58,159 nucleotides of DNA. Source: an uncultured Oxalobacteraceae bacterium (lineage in GTDB: Bacteria; Pseudomonadota; Gammaproteobacteria; Burkholderiales; Burkholderiaceae). This document shows, one piece after another, positions 35,301 to 42,307 of this stretch (positions within the stretch are counted from its first letter, which is position 1; every line of letters begins with the position of its first letter). The stretch is from positions 1-58,159 of the forward strand of contig CAMLIL010000024.1 in NCBI GenBank assembly GCA_946480015.1, given 5' to 3'. Under the pieces are notes generated by a model. The model was given only the letters and a program-made list of their open reading frames with translations. It made no database searches and was not told the origin of the DNA. A program made the position numbers and the translations under genes.

Positions 35301-38114
35301 CACGCTGAAATAGGCTTCGTAGGGCAGGAACACCACCGACAGCGCGGCATGGCCGAACATCAGGGCGGCGCTCCTGGCGGCGCTGCGCAGATGCTGGCCC
35401 CACACGACGTCGTGCGATTTCTCGGTCAGGTCGGACACCACGCTGACGATGGGCGGCAGGAAGAATACCGACAGCACGGCCAGGGTCCAGAACAGCGTCG
35501 ACGGCATCACGGCCCAGCAGGCCACCAGCAGCAGCGTGAGGGTCGGCGCCACCAGGCTGCGGCGCAGATTGTCGAACAGCTTCCAGCGCGACAGGCTGGA
35601 GAGCGGATTGCGTTCGCGCTTGCCGTTCGGGCCCGGCACTTTACCGCGCAGCCAGCCGGTCAGCTGCCAGTCGCCGCGGGTCCAGCGCTGGCGCCGGCTG
35701 ACGTCGTCGCTGTAGCGTGCCGGATAGGCTTCGTAGAGCTGGGCGTCGGAGAGCAGGCCGGCGCGCAGATAGCAGCCTTCGAGCAGGTCGTGGCTGAGAA
35801 TCCGGTTGTCCGGGAAGCGCCCGCCCAGCACGGTTTCGAAGGTGTCGACGTCGTAGATGCCCTTGCCGATGAAGGAGCCTTCCAGGAACACGTCCTGGTA
35901 CACGTCCGAGACGGTGCGGGTGTACGGGTCGATACCCGGCTCGCCGCCGCACAGCACCTCGTAGCGCGAGGCGTTCTCGGACGGCAGCGCGGCCGCCACG
36001 CGCGGCTGCAGGATGCCGTAGCCTTCGACCACGCGGCGCCTGGCCGGGTCGATCTGGGGGCGGTTGAGCGGGTGCGCCATGGTGGCGACGAACTGGCGCG
36101 CGGCATCGCGCGGCAGCTGGGTGTCGGTGTCGAGCGTGATCACGTAGCGCACGTGGGCCAGGCCGTCGGTGCTGCCGGCGATGCGGGAAAACGCCCCGCT
36201 GCCGGCGCCGCGCAGGAAGGCGTTGAGCGCGCCGAGCTTGCCGCGCTTGCGTTCGTGGCCGATCCAGGCGTTCTCGGTCGGGCTCCACACGCGCGGACGG
36301 TGCAGCAGCAGGAACGGTTCGATCTGGCGCCGGCCGCTGCCCGCAGCGCCGTCGTCGGCCAGGACTTCGGTCTCGATTTCATGGCGGTAGCGCGCGTTCA
36401 GTTCCTCGATGCGCGCGCTAATCTGTGCCACCAGCGCGTCGTCGTCGGGCATGTGCTCCCTGGGCGCATCGGCGAAATCGGTCAGCAGGCAAAAACGCAC
36501 GTTCGGGTCGCGGTTGGCCAGGTAGTGCACTTCGAGCGCTTCGCACAGGCTGGCCACGTTGTCGGCGCTGTAGATCAGGGTCGGGACCACCACGATGGCG
36601 TGGGCGTCGCTCGGCACGCCCTTGCGGTAGTCCATGCGCGGCAGCAGGTGCGGGCGCGCCAGCTGGGTGGCCAGGAAGTTCACCAGCGCCAGCGCCAGCT
36701 GGCTGGTGCCGATCACGGCGAGCAGTCCGAGCACGATCAGCAGCACGCCGTCGAGGTCGTCGCCGGCCGCGCGCTTGACGGCCGCGCCGGTAAACAACAG
36801 GGTGAAGATGCCGATCGAGCCGAGGTAGACCGTCAGCGGCGACCGGCGGGCGGCGCGGCGCACGGCGGCACTGGGCGGAAAGCGCGCGGCCAGGCGCCGC
36901 TCCAGCAGCGGCAAGCCTTTGCCGACCAGGTAATAGCCGACGTGGCGGGTGCGCTCGTCCAGGCCGCCGGCGGCCAGGTCGCGGTTTTCCATGGCCAGCC
37001 CCAGGGCCTGTTCGGCCACCTGGATTTCGCTGTAGTCGCAGCGCTTGGCCAGGTTTTCCACCACGTGGCGGTAATGGTCGCGGGTGGCGAAGTCCATCTT
37101 GCCGTAGGTGTCGGCCGGGTCCAGGCGCAGGGTGCGTTCAACTCCGCTCATGGTCTCGACGAATTCCTGCCAGTCGGTGGTGCCGAGGAAGCGCAGGCTG
37201 CCGATGCTGTTGCTGATCGAGACCTGGTCGGCGGCCTGCTGGCCGATCTCGGCCTGGATCTGCTGTTCAATGGTCAGGCCGCTCTCGGCCAGCCGGGTGG
37301 AGACCCATTGCAGGGCCAGGGTCAGGCCCGGGCTCTGGCCCTGCAGGCGGCGCGCGATTTCGGCCACGAAGCCGCTGTTCATCGACTGGCCCGAACGGGC
37401 CATGTCGGCCACCAGCAGGATCAGGTCGGACGGGCTCTTGTCCGCCGTTTCGACCATCTGGTCGGCCCAGGTGTTGGCCAGGTCGCGCTGGTTGCGGTTG
37501 TCGTACACGCGCGCGGCCACGCGGCGCAGGTTCTCGATCAGCGCCAGGCGCAGCATGATGGGGATGGCCCACAGTTCGCCCAGCTTGAGCGGCGCGACTT
37601 CCTGATAGGCGTCGACGAAGCGCGCCAGGCTTTCCGGATCGACGCGGCCGTCGCCGTGGGCGATGATTTCGAGCGCGATCTGGTACACGCGCGGGGTGCC
37701 GTCGGCATCGTCGTTGGCCAGGCGCGGCAGCTCCTTGCTGTAATCCTTGGGCAGGTGCCGGCGCGCGGTGCGGATCTGCTCTTCGATCAGGTAGAAGTTA
37801 TCGAGCAGCCATTCGGAGGCGGGGGTGATCTGCCGCCCCGACTTGATGGCGGCGGTCAGTTCGGCGCAGGTGTCGCCGATGACGGCGGCGTTCTCGCTCA
37901 GCCGCGCCAGCAGGCGGTCGGGGCCGCCCTTGTTGCTCAATTGGTGACGGTGCGCCAGGAACTTGCCGTGCATGGCCATCTGGGCCGCACTGAACAGTTC
38001 GGAGCGCAGCGGCGTCTCCTGCTCGATGTCCGTTTCCGGCGTGGCGCCGAATTGATAAAGCGTGTCGGACAGGACGGTTTTTTCTTCGTTCAACGGGAAA
38101 CCTCGCGTAGGCAT
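29373..38114 (-). CDS. ndvB: Cyclic beta-1,2-glucan synthase (NdvB/Cgs type)
   Basis: A 2,913-residue inner-membrane enzyme that builds and cyclises osmoregulated periplasmic beta-1,2-glucans. An N-terminal region with helices near 430-500 precedes the GT84-type glucosyltransferase core: LDTDTQLPRDAARQ near 660 (DxD) and QRWTRGDWQLTGWL near 810. More helices lie near 850-1000. A glycoamylase-like middle region follows (about 1340-1570, SWSGSMFEYLMPLLV, MAHHQGMGLLAISYLL). C-terminal tandem GH94 phosphorylase-like domains have the acid aspartate in TCDWNDGMDRVG near 2600. Length and order fit Rhizobium and Brucella enzymes. ATG 38114 lacks a clear Shine-Dalgarno sequence; the frame extends to 38183 only through an inverted repeat. 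No glucan exporter (ndvA) is adjacent. Confidence 0.93.
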   Translation of the reverse strand: MPTRGFPLNEEKTVLSDTLYQFGATPETDIEQETPLRSELFSAAQMAMHGKFLAHRHQLSNKGGPDRLLARLSENAAVIGDTCAELTAAIKSGRQITPASEWLLDNFYLIEEQIRTARRHLPKDYSKELPRLANDDADGTPRVYQIALEIIAHGDGRVDPESLARFVDAYQEVAPLKLGELWAIPIMLRLALIENLRRVAARVYDNRNQRDLANTWADQMVETADKSPSDLILLVADMARSGQSMNSGFVAEIARRLQGQSPGLTLALQWVSTRLAESGLTIEQQIQAEIGQQAADQVSISNSIGSLRFLGTTDWQEFVETMSGVERTLRLDPADTYGKMDFATRDHYRHVVENLAKRCDYSEIQVAEQALGLAMENRDLAAGGLDERTRHVGYYLVGKGLPLLERRLAARFPPSAAVRRAARRSPLTVYLGSIGIFTLLFTGAAVKRAAGDDLDGVLLIVLGLLAVIGTSQLALALVNFLATQLARPHLLPRMDYRKGVPSDAHAIVVVPTLIYSADNVASLCEALEVHYLANRDPNVRFCLLTDFADAPREHMPDDDALVAQISARIEELNARYRHEIETEVLADDGAAGSGRRQIEPFLLLHRPRVWSPTENAWIGHERKRGKLGALNAFLRGAGSGAFSRIAGSTDGLAHVRYVITLDTDTQLPRDAARQFVATMAHPLNRPQIDPARRRVVEGYGILQPRVAAALPSENASRYEVLCGGEPGIDPYTRTVSDVYQDVFLEGSFIGKGIYDVDTFETVLGGRFPDNRILSHDLLEGCYLRAGLLSDAQLYEAYPARYSDDVSRRQRWTRGDWQLTGWLRGKVPGPNGKRERNPLSSLSRWKLFDNLRRSLVAPTLTLLLVACWAVMPSTLFWTLAVLSVFFLPPIVSVVSDLTEKSHDVVWGQHLRSAARSAALMFGHAALSVVFLPYEAYFSVGAAIRASWRMLVTHRHLLEWRPSSLSRSSTDMESNWLNMWFSPALSVGTALLLSYANPEALAVAAPVLLLWFLAPVVSWWISLPVQRVAATLTSPQTVFLQTLARKTWSFFETFAGPEDNWLAPDNMQEHPARVVAHRTSPTNIGMSLLANLTAWDFGFITTGRVIQRTGEAFKTMARMERHLGHFYNWYDTQTLQPLHPMYISAVDSGNLAGHLLTLAPGLTALLDAPIASAQTTDGIAITLRVVEEYAADAPQPVKAAVDAMRAELDPERLRDAASLPGMVGALARLAAAADAILAALHPAGEPNLQGWTEKLVEQCYAAHAELLELAPWMQAAQEHVVDSSLTRMPTLRELAQFRLAAGAETDLAPSERERLHTLSQLVAQGSARAAARIEQLNSLAAQAREFASMDFRFMYNQTTKLLAIGYNVSERRMDAASYDLLASEIRLCSFVGIAQGQFPQEHWFAMGRQLCIVGGHQLLLSWSGSMFEYLMPLLVMPTYPNTLLDQTYHGVVNAQIDYARQRAIPWGISESGYNTVDASLNYQYRAFGVPGTGLKRGLGDDAVIAPYATMLGLMVEPDAACDNLLKMAELGFMGKYGFYEAIDYTASRLPRGQDFAVVRSFMAHHQGMGLLAISYLLHDRPMQRRFESDPLLQSTLLVLQERVPRSGAFYSSTHEVAALRATTQEVVMPMRIITQTTTAQPEVQLLSNGRYHVMVTSAGGSYSRWRDLAVTRWREDSTCDNWGSFGYVRDLESGEFWSTGYQPTLVEPKKYEVIFSEGRAEFRRHDRGLELYTEIVVSPEDDIEMRRTRITNQTAVRRTIEFTSYAEVVMAPAAADNAHPAFSKLFVQTEILRGENAILCTRRPRAKDEHMPWLFNVATLHDGVAMEVSFETSRSEFIGRGNSTQAPRAMLDQEPFKGSEGSVLDPVVAIRYKVVLEPDQAMTLDVVTGMTDTREAALHLIDKYQDRHLADRVFELAWTHSQVVLRQLNASESDAQLYSRLASTVIYPNPALRADAATLVRNQRGQSGLWAYAISGDLPIVLMEIKDPANIDLARQMVQAHAYWRLKGLVVDLVIWYEDLSGYRQALHDQIMGLIASGIDAQAIDRPGGIFVRLLDQISQEDRVLMQSVARAILSDSRGSLADQVKRAVPVLPKLALLQTEPRTEPVALLRPRSGTRERLILDNGTGGFTLDGREYVIRTDGKTRTPAPWCNVIANPNFGSVVSESGQAYTWNDNAHEFRLSPWENDPVSDRSGEAFYIRDEQTGKFWSPTALPVRSNGEYLTRHGFGYSVFEHDEEGIHSELCTFVALDAAIKYSVIRLRNDSVLPRRLSATGYVEWVLGDLRAKSSMHVITELDPDSGALFARNAYNTEFGGRVGFFHVDAHTRTITADRTEFIGRNRTLGNPVAMTRARLSGKVGAALDPCAAIQAVIELQPGEERELVFTLGVGGRRTADTSNTVQKYKGSAAAAASFEKVRRHWEHTLGAVQVETPEPSLDVLANGWLMYQTIACRLWARSGYYQSGGAFGFRDQLQDAMAMIHTEPHLLREHLLLCAAHQFVEGDVQHWWHPPLDRGVRTHCSDDYLWLPLAAHRYVIGTGDASVLSEQVPFLEGRMLKQEEESYYDMPHRSSQVGDLYEHCVRAIKRGLRFGEHGLPLIGTCDWNDGMDRVGNEGKGESVWLAFFLYEVLQRFAEVAVLHGDHEFATTCRNEALTLARNVEQHAWDGQWYRRAYFDDGTPLGSHENDECQIDSISQSWGVLSGAADPERTAVAMEHVNERLVRRDYGLIQLLDPPFDKGVLNPGYIRGYVPGVRENGGQYTHAAIWTAMAFARMGNTERAWELLRMINPVRHGTTPQDVALYKVEPYVVTADVYAVSPHIGRGGWSWYTGSSGWMYRLMVESLLGISVAGNRLTLAPKVPAEWPGFRLRYRYLETVYVISVVPADQPGLTVNGKAVDGNTIVMAGDGGEHEVQLRLQR

Positions 38115-38135
38115 GAGTAGCCAACACGCTGCCTT

Positions 38136-38198
38136 AGCGGCTGTTTCAAAATGGGCATGGCGTTGTTGCGGCTCCTTGCCCATTTTGAAACAGCCTCT
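38136..38198. repeat. MITE-like inverted-repeat element, short copy
   Basis: Arms of 22 bp (38136-38157 and 38177-38198) contain GGCTGTTTCAAAATGGGCA and its reverse complement, with one mismatch near the outer end, around a 19-base loop. The element lies just upstream of the glucan synthase start. The long copy at 47607-47709 has the same arms and the same first part of the loop, so this copy looks like an internal deletion form. Confidence 0.75.
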
Positions 38199-38304
38199 TA
38201 CAGCGCGTTGCGACCGGGGCGAACGGCTGTTTCCATACTAAAACCACGTGCATAAACGCACTGTGCGCCAGCGAACATAATTCGCCAGCAATGCCGCCGT
38301 GAAA

Positions 38305-39534
38305 TCAGAAATGGTAGCGCAGCGAGACCGTCAAACTGCGCTCGTTCTGGCGCGGTGCGGTGTCGATGAGGGCACGGGCCGGGCGCTCGCTCTTGACGCG
38401 AAGAAACTCCGTGACCAGTGTGAATGACGGGCTCAGGTCGAGCGCGTAGGCCAGCGCGACCGCGTGGCCGCGCTCGCTGTTCGGATCTTGCGGCAGGATG
38501 TCGTCTTCCTCGTCGACGCTGAAGCGGTCGTAGCGCACGGTGGCCTGGCCCGGCCCCAGGCGATGGCTGGCCAGCGCGAACCAGGAGGCGTAATCGGCGT
38601 ACACCTCGTTACTTCCCAGCAAGGTGCTGCCCTGCATGGCCTGCGCCACGACTTCCCAGCCGGCGCCAGGACGCAGGCGCAAGCCGAGGTGGTTGAAGCG
38701 CGTGCGCCAGCTCCATTGGCGGTCCTCGATGGCATTCGAATCGGCGCGGTTGTCGTAATGCATCGCCGTCAGCTCCAGCATGCCGCGGTAGGCGTAGCTT
38801 GCACTGAGGTAATAGCCGAGCCGGCCGTCGATCTCGCGAAACGGGTGGATGGTGCGGTTCTGCCACAGCTCGCCGCCTTTGCGGTAGACCGGCAGATCGG
38901 CCAGGCGCAGCGGTTCGCTCAGGCTGGTGATGCGATCGCTCACGGTCCAGCCGCGCCAGGCCAGCAAGGTGCCGGTCTCGTCGTTCCAGCCGAACAGCGC
39001 GGCGGTGACGCCGAAGTCGTGCGGCGAACCGGCCAGGCGGCCGTTGCGCGAAAAATTCACTTCGATGCCCTTGGTGCGCAGTTCCTCGCCGATCCAGCTA
39101 TTGATGGCCGCGCTGGACACGGTGCGCGCCGGGGTCCAGCCGACGCTGTCGTAATCGAGCTCCAGGCTGGTGACGGGAAAGAAGGCGCCGGCCTTGACCC
39201 GGGTCTTCCAGGGTCCGTCCGGCAGCGGATTCCAGCCCAGGTAGGCCTCATTGACACCCAGTGCGCCGCGGCGGTCGTCGCTGCCGTGGGCAACGATGGT
39301 GGCGGCGAGGGTATCGGTGAGGTCGGCATCGGCCGCCAGCGTGGCCTGGCCCAGGCGCACGCCGGAGCGGTCGTAGCGCAGCTTGCCCAGGCCGCCGTGC
39401 AGCCAGCTGCTACTGGCATCGGCCGCGACGGCGCGCACGTCGACCTGGCCGTGCAGCTCGACGGCGGCGGCCCAGGGCGCCGCCAGGGCTGCCAGCAGCA
39501 GAAAGGTTTTCGGGGAAATTAACATCGTTTCCAT
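38305..39534 (-). CDS. Porin-like outer-membrane beta-barrel protein
   Basis: A 409-residue exported protein; the signal peptide is LISPKTFLLLAALAAPWAAA. The mature part is made of alternating beta strands with frequent aromatic ends (LGKLRYDRSGVRLGQATL, YLGWNPLPDG, FGVTAALFGW, GYYLSASYAYRG) and closes with SLTVSLRYHF, a terminal Phe expected for BAM-dependent insertion. I cannot assign a substrate; it resembles the porin_4/OprP-like or phosphate-selective shape only in outline. Start may be ATG 39534 or 39525. The gene lies 25 bp downstream of the NRAMP gene on the same strand, so the two may be co-transcribed, suggesting a metal-related role (weak inference). Confidence 0.75.
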   Translation of the reverse strand: METMLISPKTFLLLAALAAPWAAAVELHGQVDVRAVAADASSSWLHGGLGKLRYDRSGVRLGQATLAADADLTDTLAATIVAHGSDDRRGALGVNEAYLGWNPLPDGPWKTRVKAGAFFPVTSLELDYDSVGWTPARTVSSAAINSWIGEELRTKGIEVNFSRNGRLAGSPHDFGVTAALFGWNDETGTLLAWRGWTVSDRITSLSEPLRLADLPVYRKGGELWQNRTIHPFREIDGRLGYYLSASYAYRGMLELTAMHYDNRADSNAIEDRQWSWRTRFNHLGLRLRPGAGWEVVAQAMQGSTLLGSNEVYADYASWFALASHRLGPGQATVRYDRFSVDEEDDILPQDPNSERGHAVALAYALDLSPSFTLVTEFLRVKSERPARALIDTAPRQNERSLTVSLRYHF

Positions 39535-39559
39535 TATGCCCGGAAACGTGTCAAACGCA

Positions 39560-40855
39560 TCACATTACAAAAAACATCGCCAGCGCTGCGGCGAGCATGG
39601 CGCCGGTGGCCAGCCAGCCCAGCCACTTCAGGCGCGGGCCGATCGCAAACCGGCCCATCACGGCGGGGTCGGCGCCGATCACCATCATCGCCGCCATGAT
39701 CGGCACGGCCACCACGCCGTTGACGACGGCGCTCCAGAACAGCGCCTTGATCGGATCGATGGGCATGAAGCCGAGCGCCACCCCGCCCAGCGTGGACACG
39801 GCGATGATCGCGTAAAACCCCTTGGCGACGGACGGCTTGTGCTCCAGCCCCTTGGTCCAGCCGAAGGCGCCGGCGGTGGCGTAGGCGGCCGAGCCGGCCA
39901 GCACCGGCACGGCCAGCATGCCGGTGCCGATGATCCCGGCGGCGAACAGGATGAAGGCGAACTGCCCGGCGACCGGGCGCAGCGCTTGCGCGGCCTGGGC
40001 CGCCGTGTCGATCTGCGTCACGCCATGCGCATGCAGCGTCACGGCGGTGGTCAGGATGATGAAGAACGCCACCAGATTCGAAAAGCCCATGCCCACGACG
40101 GTATCGATGCGGATGCGCCGGAAGCTGGCGCGCGCCTGCTGCGGCGCGACCTTGAGCGGCAGGCGCTCGGGATGGGCGCCCATTTCCTCGACTTCCTGCG
40201 CGGCCTGCCAGAAGAACAGATAGGGGCTGATGGTGGTGCCGAACACCGCCACGATGGTGAGGATGGTGGCGCCGTTCCACGTCAACTCGGGCGCGACCAG
40301 CGCGATACCGAGTCCGTGCCAGTCGATCTTGACTGTAAATACCACCGCCACATAGGCCAGCAGGCCGAGCGTAAGCCACTTGAGCAGGCGCACGTAGCGG
40401 CTGTAGGGCACGAACACCTGCAGCAGCAGCGAGACCAGGCCGAAGCCGGCGGCATACAGGCGGCTGGGACCGCCCACGATGAGCCCGAGCGCGTCGCCCA
40501 TTGCGCCGATGTCGGCGGCGATGTTGATCGTATTGGCGCACACCAGCAGCCCGACGATGGCGTACAGCAGCGGACGCGGAAAGCGCTCGCGCATATTGCC
40601 CGACAAGCCCTTGCCGGTGACCCGGCCGATGCGCGCGCTGACGGTCTGCACGGCCACCATCAGCGGCCAGGTCAGCAGCATGGTCCACAGCAGCTGCATG
40701 CCGAACTGGGCGCCGGCCTGCGAATAGGTGGCGATGCCGCTCGGGTCGTCGTCGGCCGCGCCGGTGATCAGGCCGGGGCCGAGTTTGGCCAGCCAGCGCT
40801 GGTGGATCGGGCGTTCGATGGCGCGCACGGGCGCCTGGGGTGTCAATACCGTCAT
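39560..40855 (-). CDS. NRAMP-family divalent-metal transporter, non-canonical
   Basis: A 431-residue protein with about eleven helices of the NRAMP/LeuT fold. Canonical MntH has DPGN in helix 1 and MPH in helix 6. Here helix 1 reads GAADDDPSGIATYSQAG (D37-P38-S39-G40) and helix 6 reads FGTTISPYLFFWQ, so the metal-coordinating methionine is replaced (S aligned to M). The protein belongs to a distinct NRAMP subgroup whose metal preference should not be assumed to be Mn2+ or Fe2+. The common FRRIRIDTVVGMGFSN linker is present. It is divergent from the binding-protein gene at 41177. Confidence 0.85.
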   Translation of the reverse strand: MTVLTPQAPVRAIERPIHQRWLAKLGPGLITGAADDDPSGIATYSQAGAQFGMQLLWTMLLTWPLMVAVQTVSARIGRVTGKGLSGNMRERFPRPLLYAIVGLLVCANTINIAADIGAMGDALGLIVGGPSRLYAAGFGLVSLLLQVFVPYSRYVRLLKWLTLGLLAYVAVVFTVKIDWHGLGIALVAPELTWNGATILTIVAVFGTTISPYLFFWQAAQEVEEMGAHPERLPLKVAPQQARASFRRIRIDTVVGMGFSNLVAFFIILTTAVTLHAHGVTQIDTAAQAAQALRPVAGQFAFILFAAGIIGTGMLAVPVLAGSAAYATAGAFGWTKGLEHKPSVAKGFYAIIAVSTLGGVALGFMPIDPIKALFWSAVVNGVVAVPIMAAMMVIGADPAVMGRFAIGPRLKWLGWLATGAMLAAALAMFFVM

Positions 40856-41176
40856 TACATACTCGCGACAAGCGGGTTCCTTCCGAAACCCAGGATTGAT
40901 GGAACTTGTGCGTAGTGTGACTGGCGAGGGGAGACGCCATCATCCGCAGCGAGCAGACGACGGCTGTGGAGACAGCGGTTATCTGATCAAGGTGGTGCCG
41001 CCAACGCGGCCACTACAAGCACTTGAATAACTGCCCATTCGGGGCTCCACAGAATGAAAACCTCGACAATGTAATCGCCCGGCCTGATGAAGTCAACCGT
41101 TGTAGCGCCAATACCAAATTTAAATTCTCGCGATGTATGCGATGATGGCCGCGACCCCAAGCCCTGGAGAGCACCC
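40856..41176. other. Divergent intergenic region between the NRAMP and binding-protein genes
   Basis: No gene is supported here. A short hydrophobic frame on the minus strand (about 41135 to 40990) reads GATTVDFIRPGDYIVEVFIL but has no ribosome-binding site or family resemblance, so I do not call it. No riboswitch-like fold was recognised upstream of the transporter. Promoters for both flanking genes should lie here. Confidence 0.4.
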
Positions 41177-42307
41177 ATGCCATCGAGCCCTTCCCTCCCC
41201 CTCGCGGCCCTCGTGTGCCTGCTGGCCTCAGCATGCGCGCTGGCCGACGACCAGGTCGTCAAGATCGGCGTCAGCGGACCGCTGTCCGGCGCCAATGCCT
41301 TCGCCGGCAAGGACGACGAGAACGGCGTGCGGCTGGCGGTCGAGGAGCTCAACGCCAGGCCGGTCACGGTGGCGGGCAAGCCGGTGCGCTTTGAAGTGGT
41401 GTCGGAGGACGACCAGGGCGACCCGAGAGCCGGCGTGGCAGTGGCCCAGAAGCTGGTCGACGCCGGCGTCAAGTTCGTGCTGGGTCCCTACAATTCCGGC
41501 GTGGCGATTCCGGCTTCGCGTGTTTACGACCAGGCCGGCGTGCTGATGTCCACCGTCGGCACCAATCCGAAGATCACCCAGAGCGGCTACCAGGGCGTGT
41601 TTCGCATCGTCGCCAGCGACACCCAGGCCGGTGCCGCGATGGCATCGTATGCGGCCAAAAAGCTCAAGCCGGCAATGGTCGGCGTGATCGACGACCGCAC
41701 CGCTTTCGGCCAGGGCATCGCGGCGGAATTCATCAAGCAGGCCAAGGCACTCGGCATGAAGGTGGCCGCGCATGAATTCACCACCGACAAGGCGAGCGAC
41801 TTCGCCGCCATCCTCACCAGGCTCAAGGCCAAGGGCGTGCAGGCGATTTTCTTCGGCGGCTACGCCCCGCAGGCCGCGCCGATGGCGCGCCAGATGCGCG
41901 CGCTCGGGCTGAACGCGCACCTGCTCGGCGGCGACACCCTGTGCAGCCCCGAGATGGCCAGGCTGGGCGGCGACGCGGTCGGCGAAAACGTGCTGTGCGC
42001 GCAGGGCGGCGCGATCCTCGAACGGCAGGCCGCCGGCCCGGCCTTCCAGGCGCGCTACAAGGCGCGCTTCAAGCAGCCGCCGGACGTGTACGCAGCGCCG
42101 TTCTACGACCAGACCATGTTCATCGCGCAGGCCATGAAAGCGGCCAACTCGGTCGAGCCGTCGGTGGTGGGCGCGGCCCTGCACGCCGGCACGTACAAGG
42201 GCGTGGCCGGCAGCTATGCCTTTGATGCGGCCGGCAACCTGAAGCACTCGGCCGTCACCATCTACACCTTCCGCAAAGGCGCTCCGGTGGCGCTGGCGAC
42301 CTACTGA
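41177..42307 (+). CDS. Branched-chain amino-acid-type ABC substrate-binding protein (LivJ/LivK-like)
   Basis: A 376-residue periplasmic binding protein with signal peptide (LPLAALVCLLASACALA). Mature motifs are VKIGVSGPLSGANAFAGKDD, VVSEDDQGDPRAGVAVAQKL, VLGPYNSGVAIPASRVYDQAGV and IDDRTAFGQGIAAEF, typical of the Leu/Ile/Val-binding family. ATG 41177 follows GGAGAG; a longer frame from 41087 lacks an export signal. No permease or ATPase genes are nearby, so it either feeds a transporter encoded elsewhere or acts with the peptidases that follow. Its stop overlaps the next start as TGATG. Confidence 0.88.
   Translation: MPSSPSLPLAALVCLLASACALADDQVVKIGVSGPLSGANAFAGKDDENGVRLAVEELNARPVTVAGKPVRFEVVSEDDQGDPRAGVAVAQKLVDAGVKFVLGPYNSGVAIPASRVYDQAGVLMSTVGTNPKITQSGYQGVFRIVASDTQAGAAMASYAAKKLKPAMVGVIDDRTAFGQGIAAEFIKQAKALGMKVAAHEFTTDKASDFAAILTRLKAKGVQAIFFGGYAPQAAPMARQMRALGLNAHLLGGDTLCSPEMARLGGDAVGENVLCAQGGAILERQAAGPAFQARYKARFKQPPDVYAAPFYDQTMFIAQAMKAANSVEPSVVGAALHAGTYKGVAGSYAFDAAGNLKHSAVTIYTFRKGAPVALATY

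Noticed and set aside
31590..38120. A 2,176-codon open frame on the plus strand, antisense to the glucan synthase gene
   Set aside because: It mirrors the codon pattern of the minus-strand gene, which has clear GT84/GH94 motifs. The antisense product is low-complexity in V, A, G, H and Q with no recognisable domain.
38115..38183. N-terminal extension of the glucan synthase by 23 codons
   Set aside because: The extra peptide is encoded by the inverted-repeat element, and a nearly identical peptide would be read from the unrelated copy near 47663, so it reflects the repeat and not the protein.
40990..41135. Short hydrophobic peptide frame on the minus strand between the NRAMP and binding-protein genes
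   Set aside because: No ribosome-binding site, no clear start and no family resemblance; probably chance.
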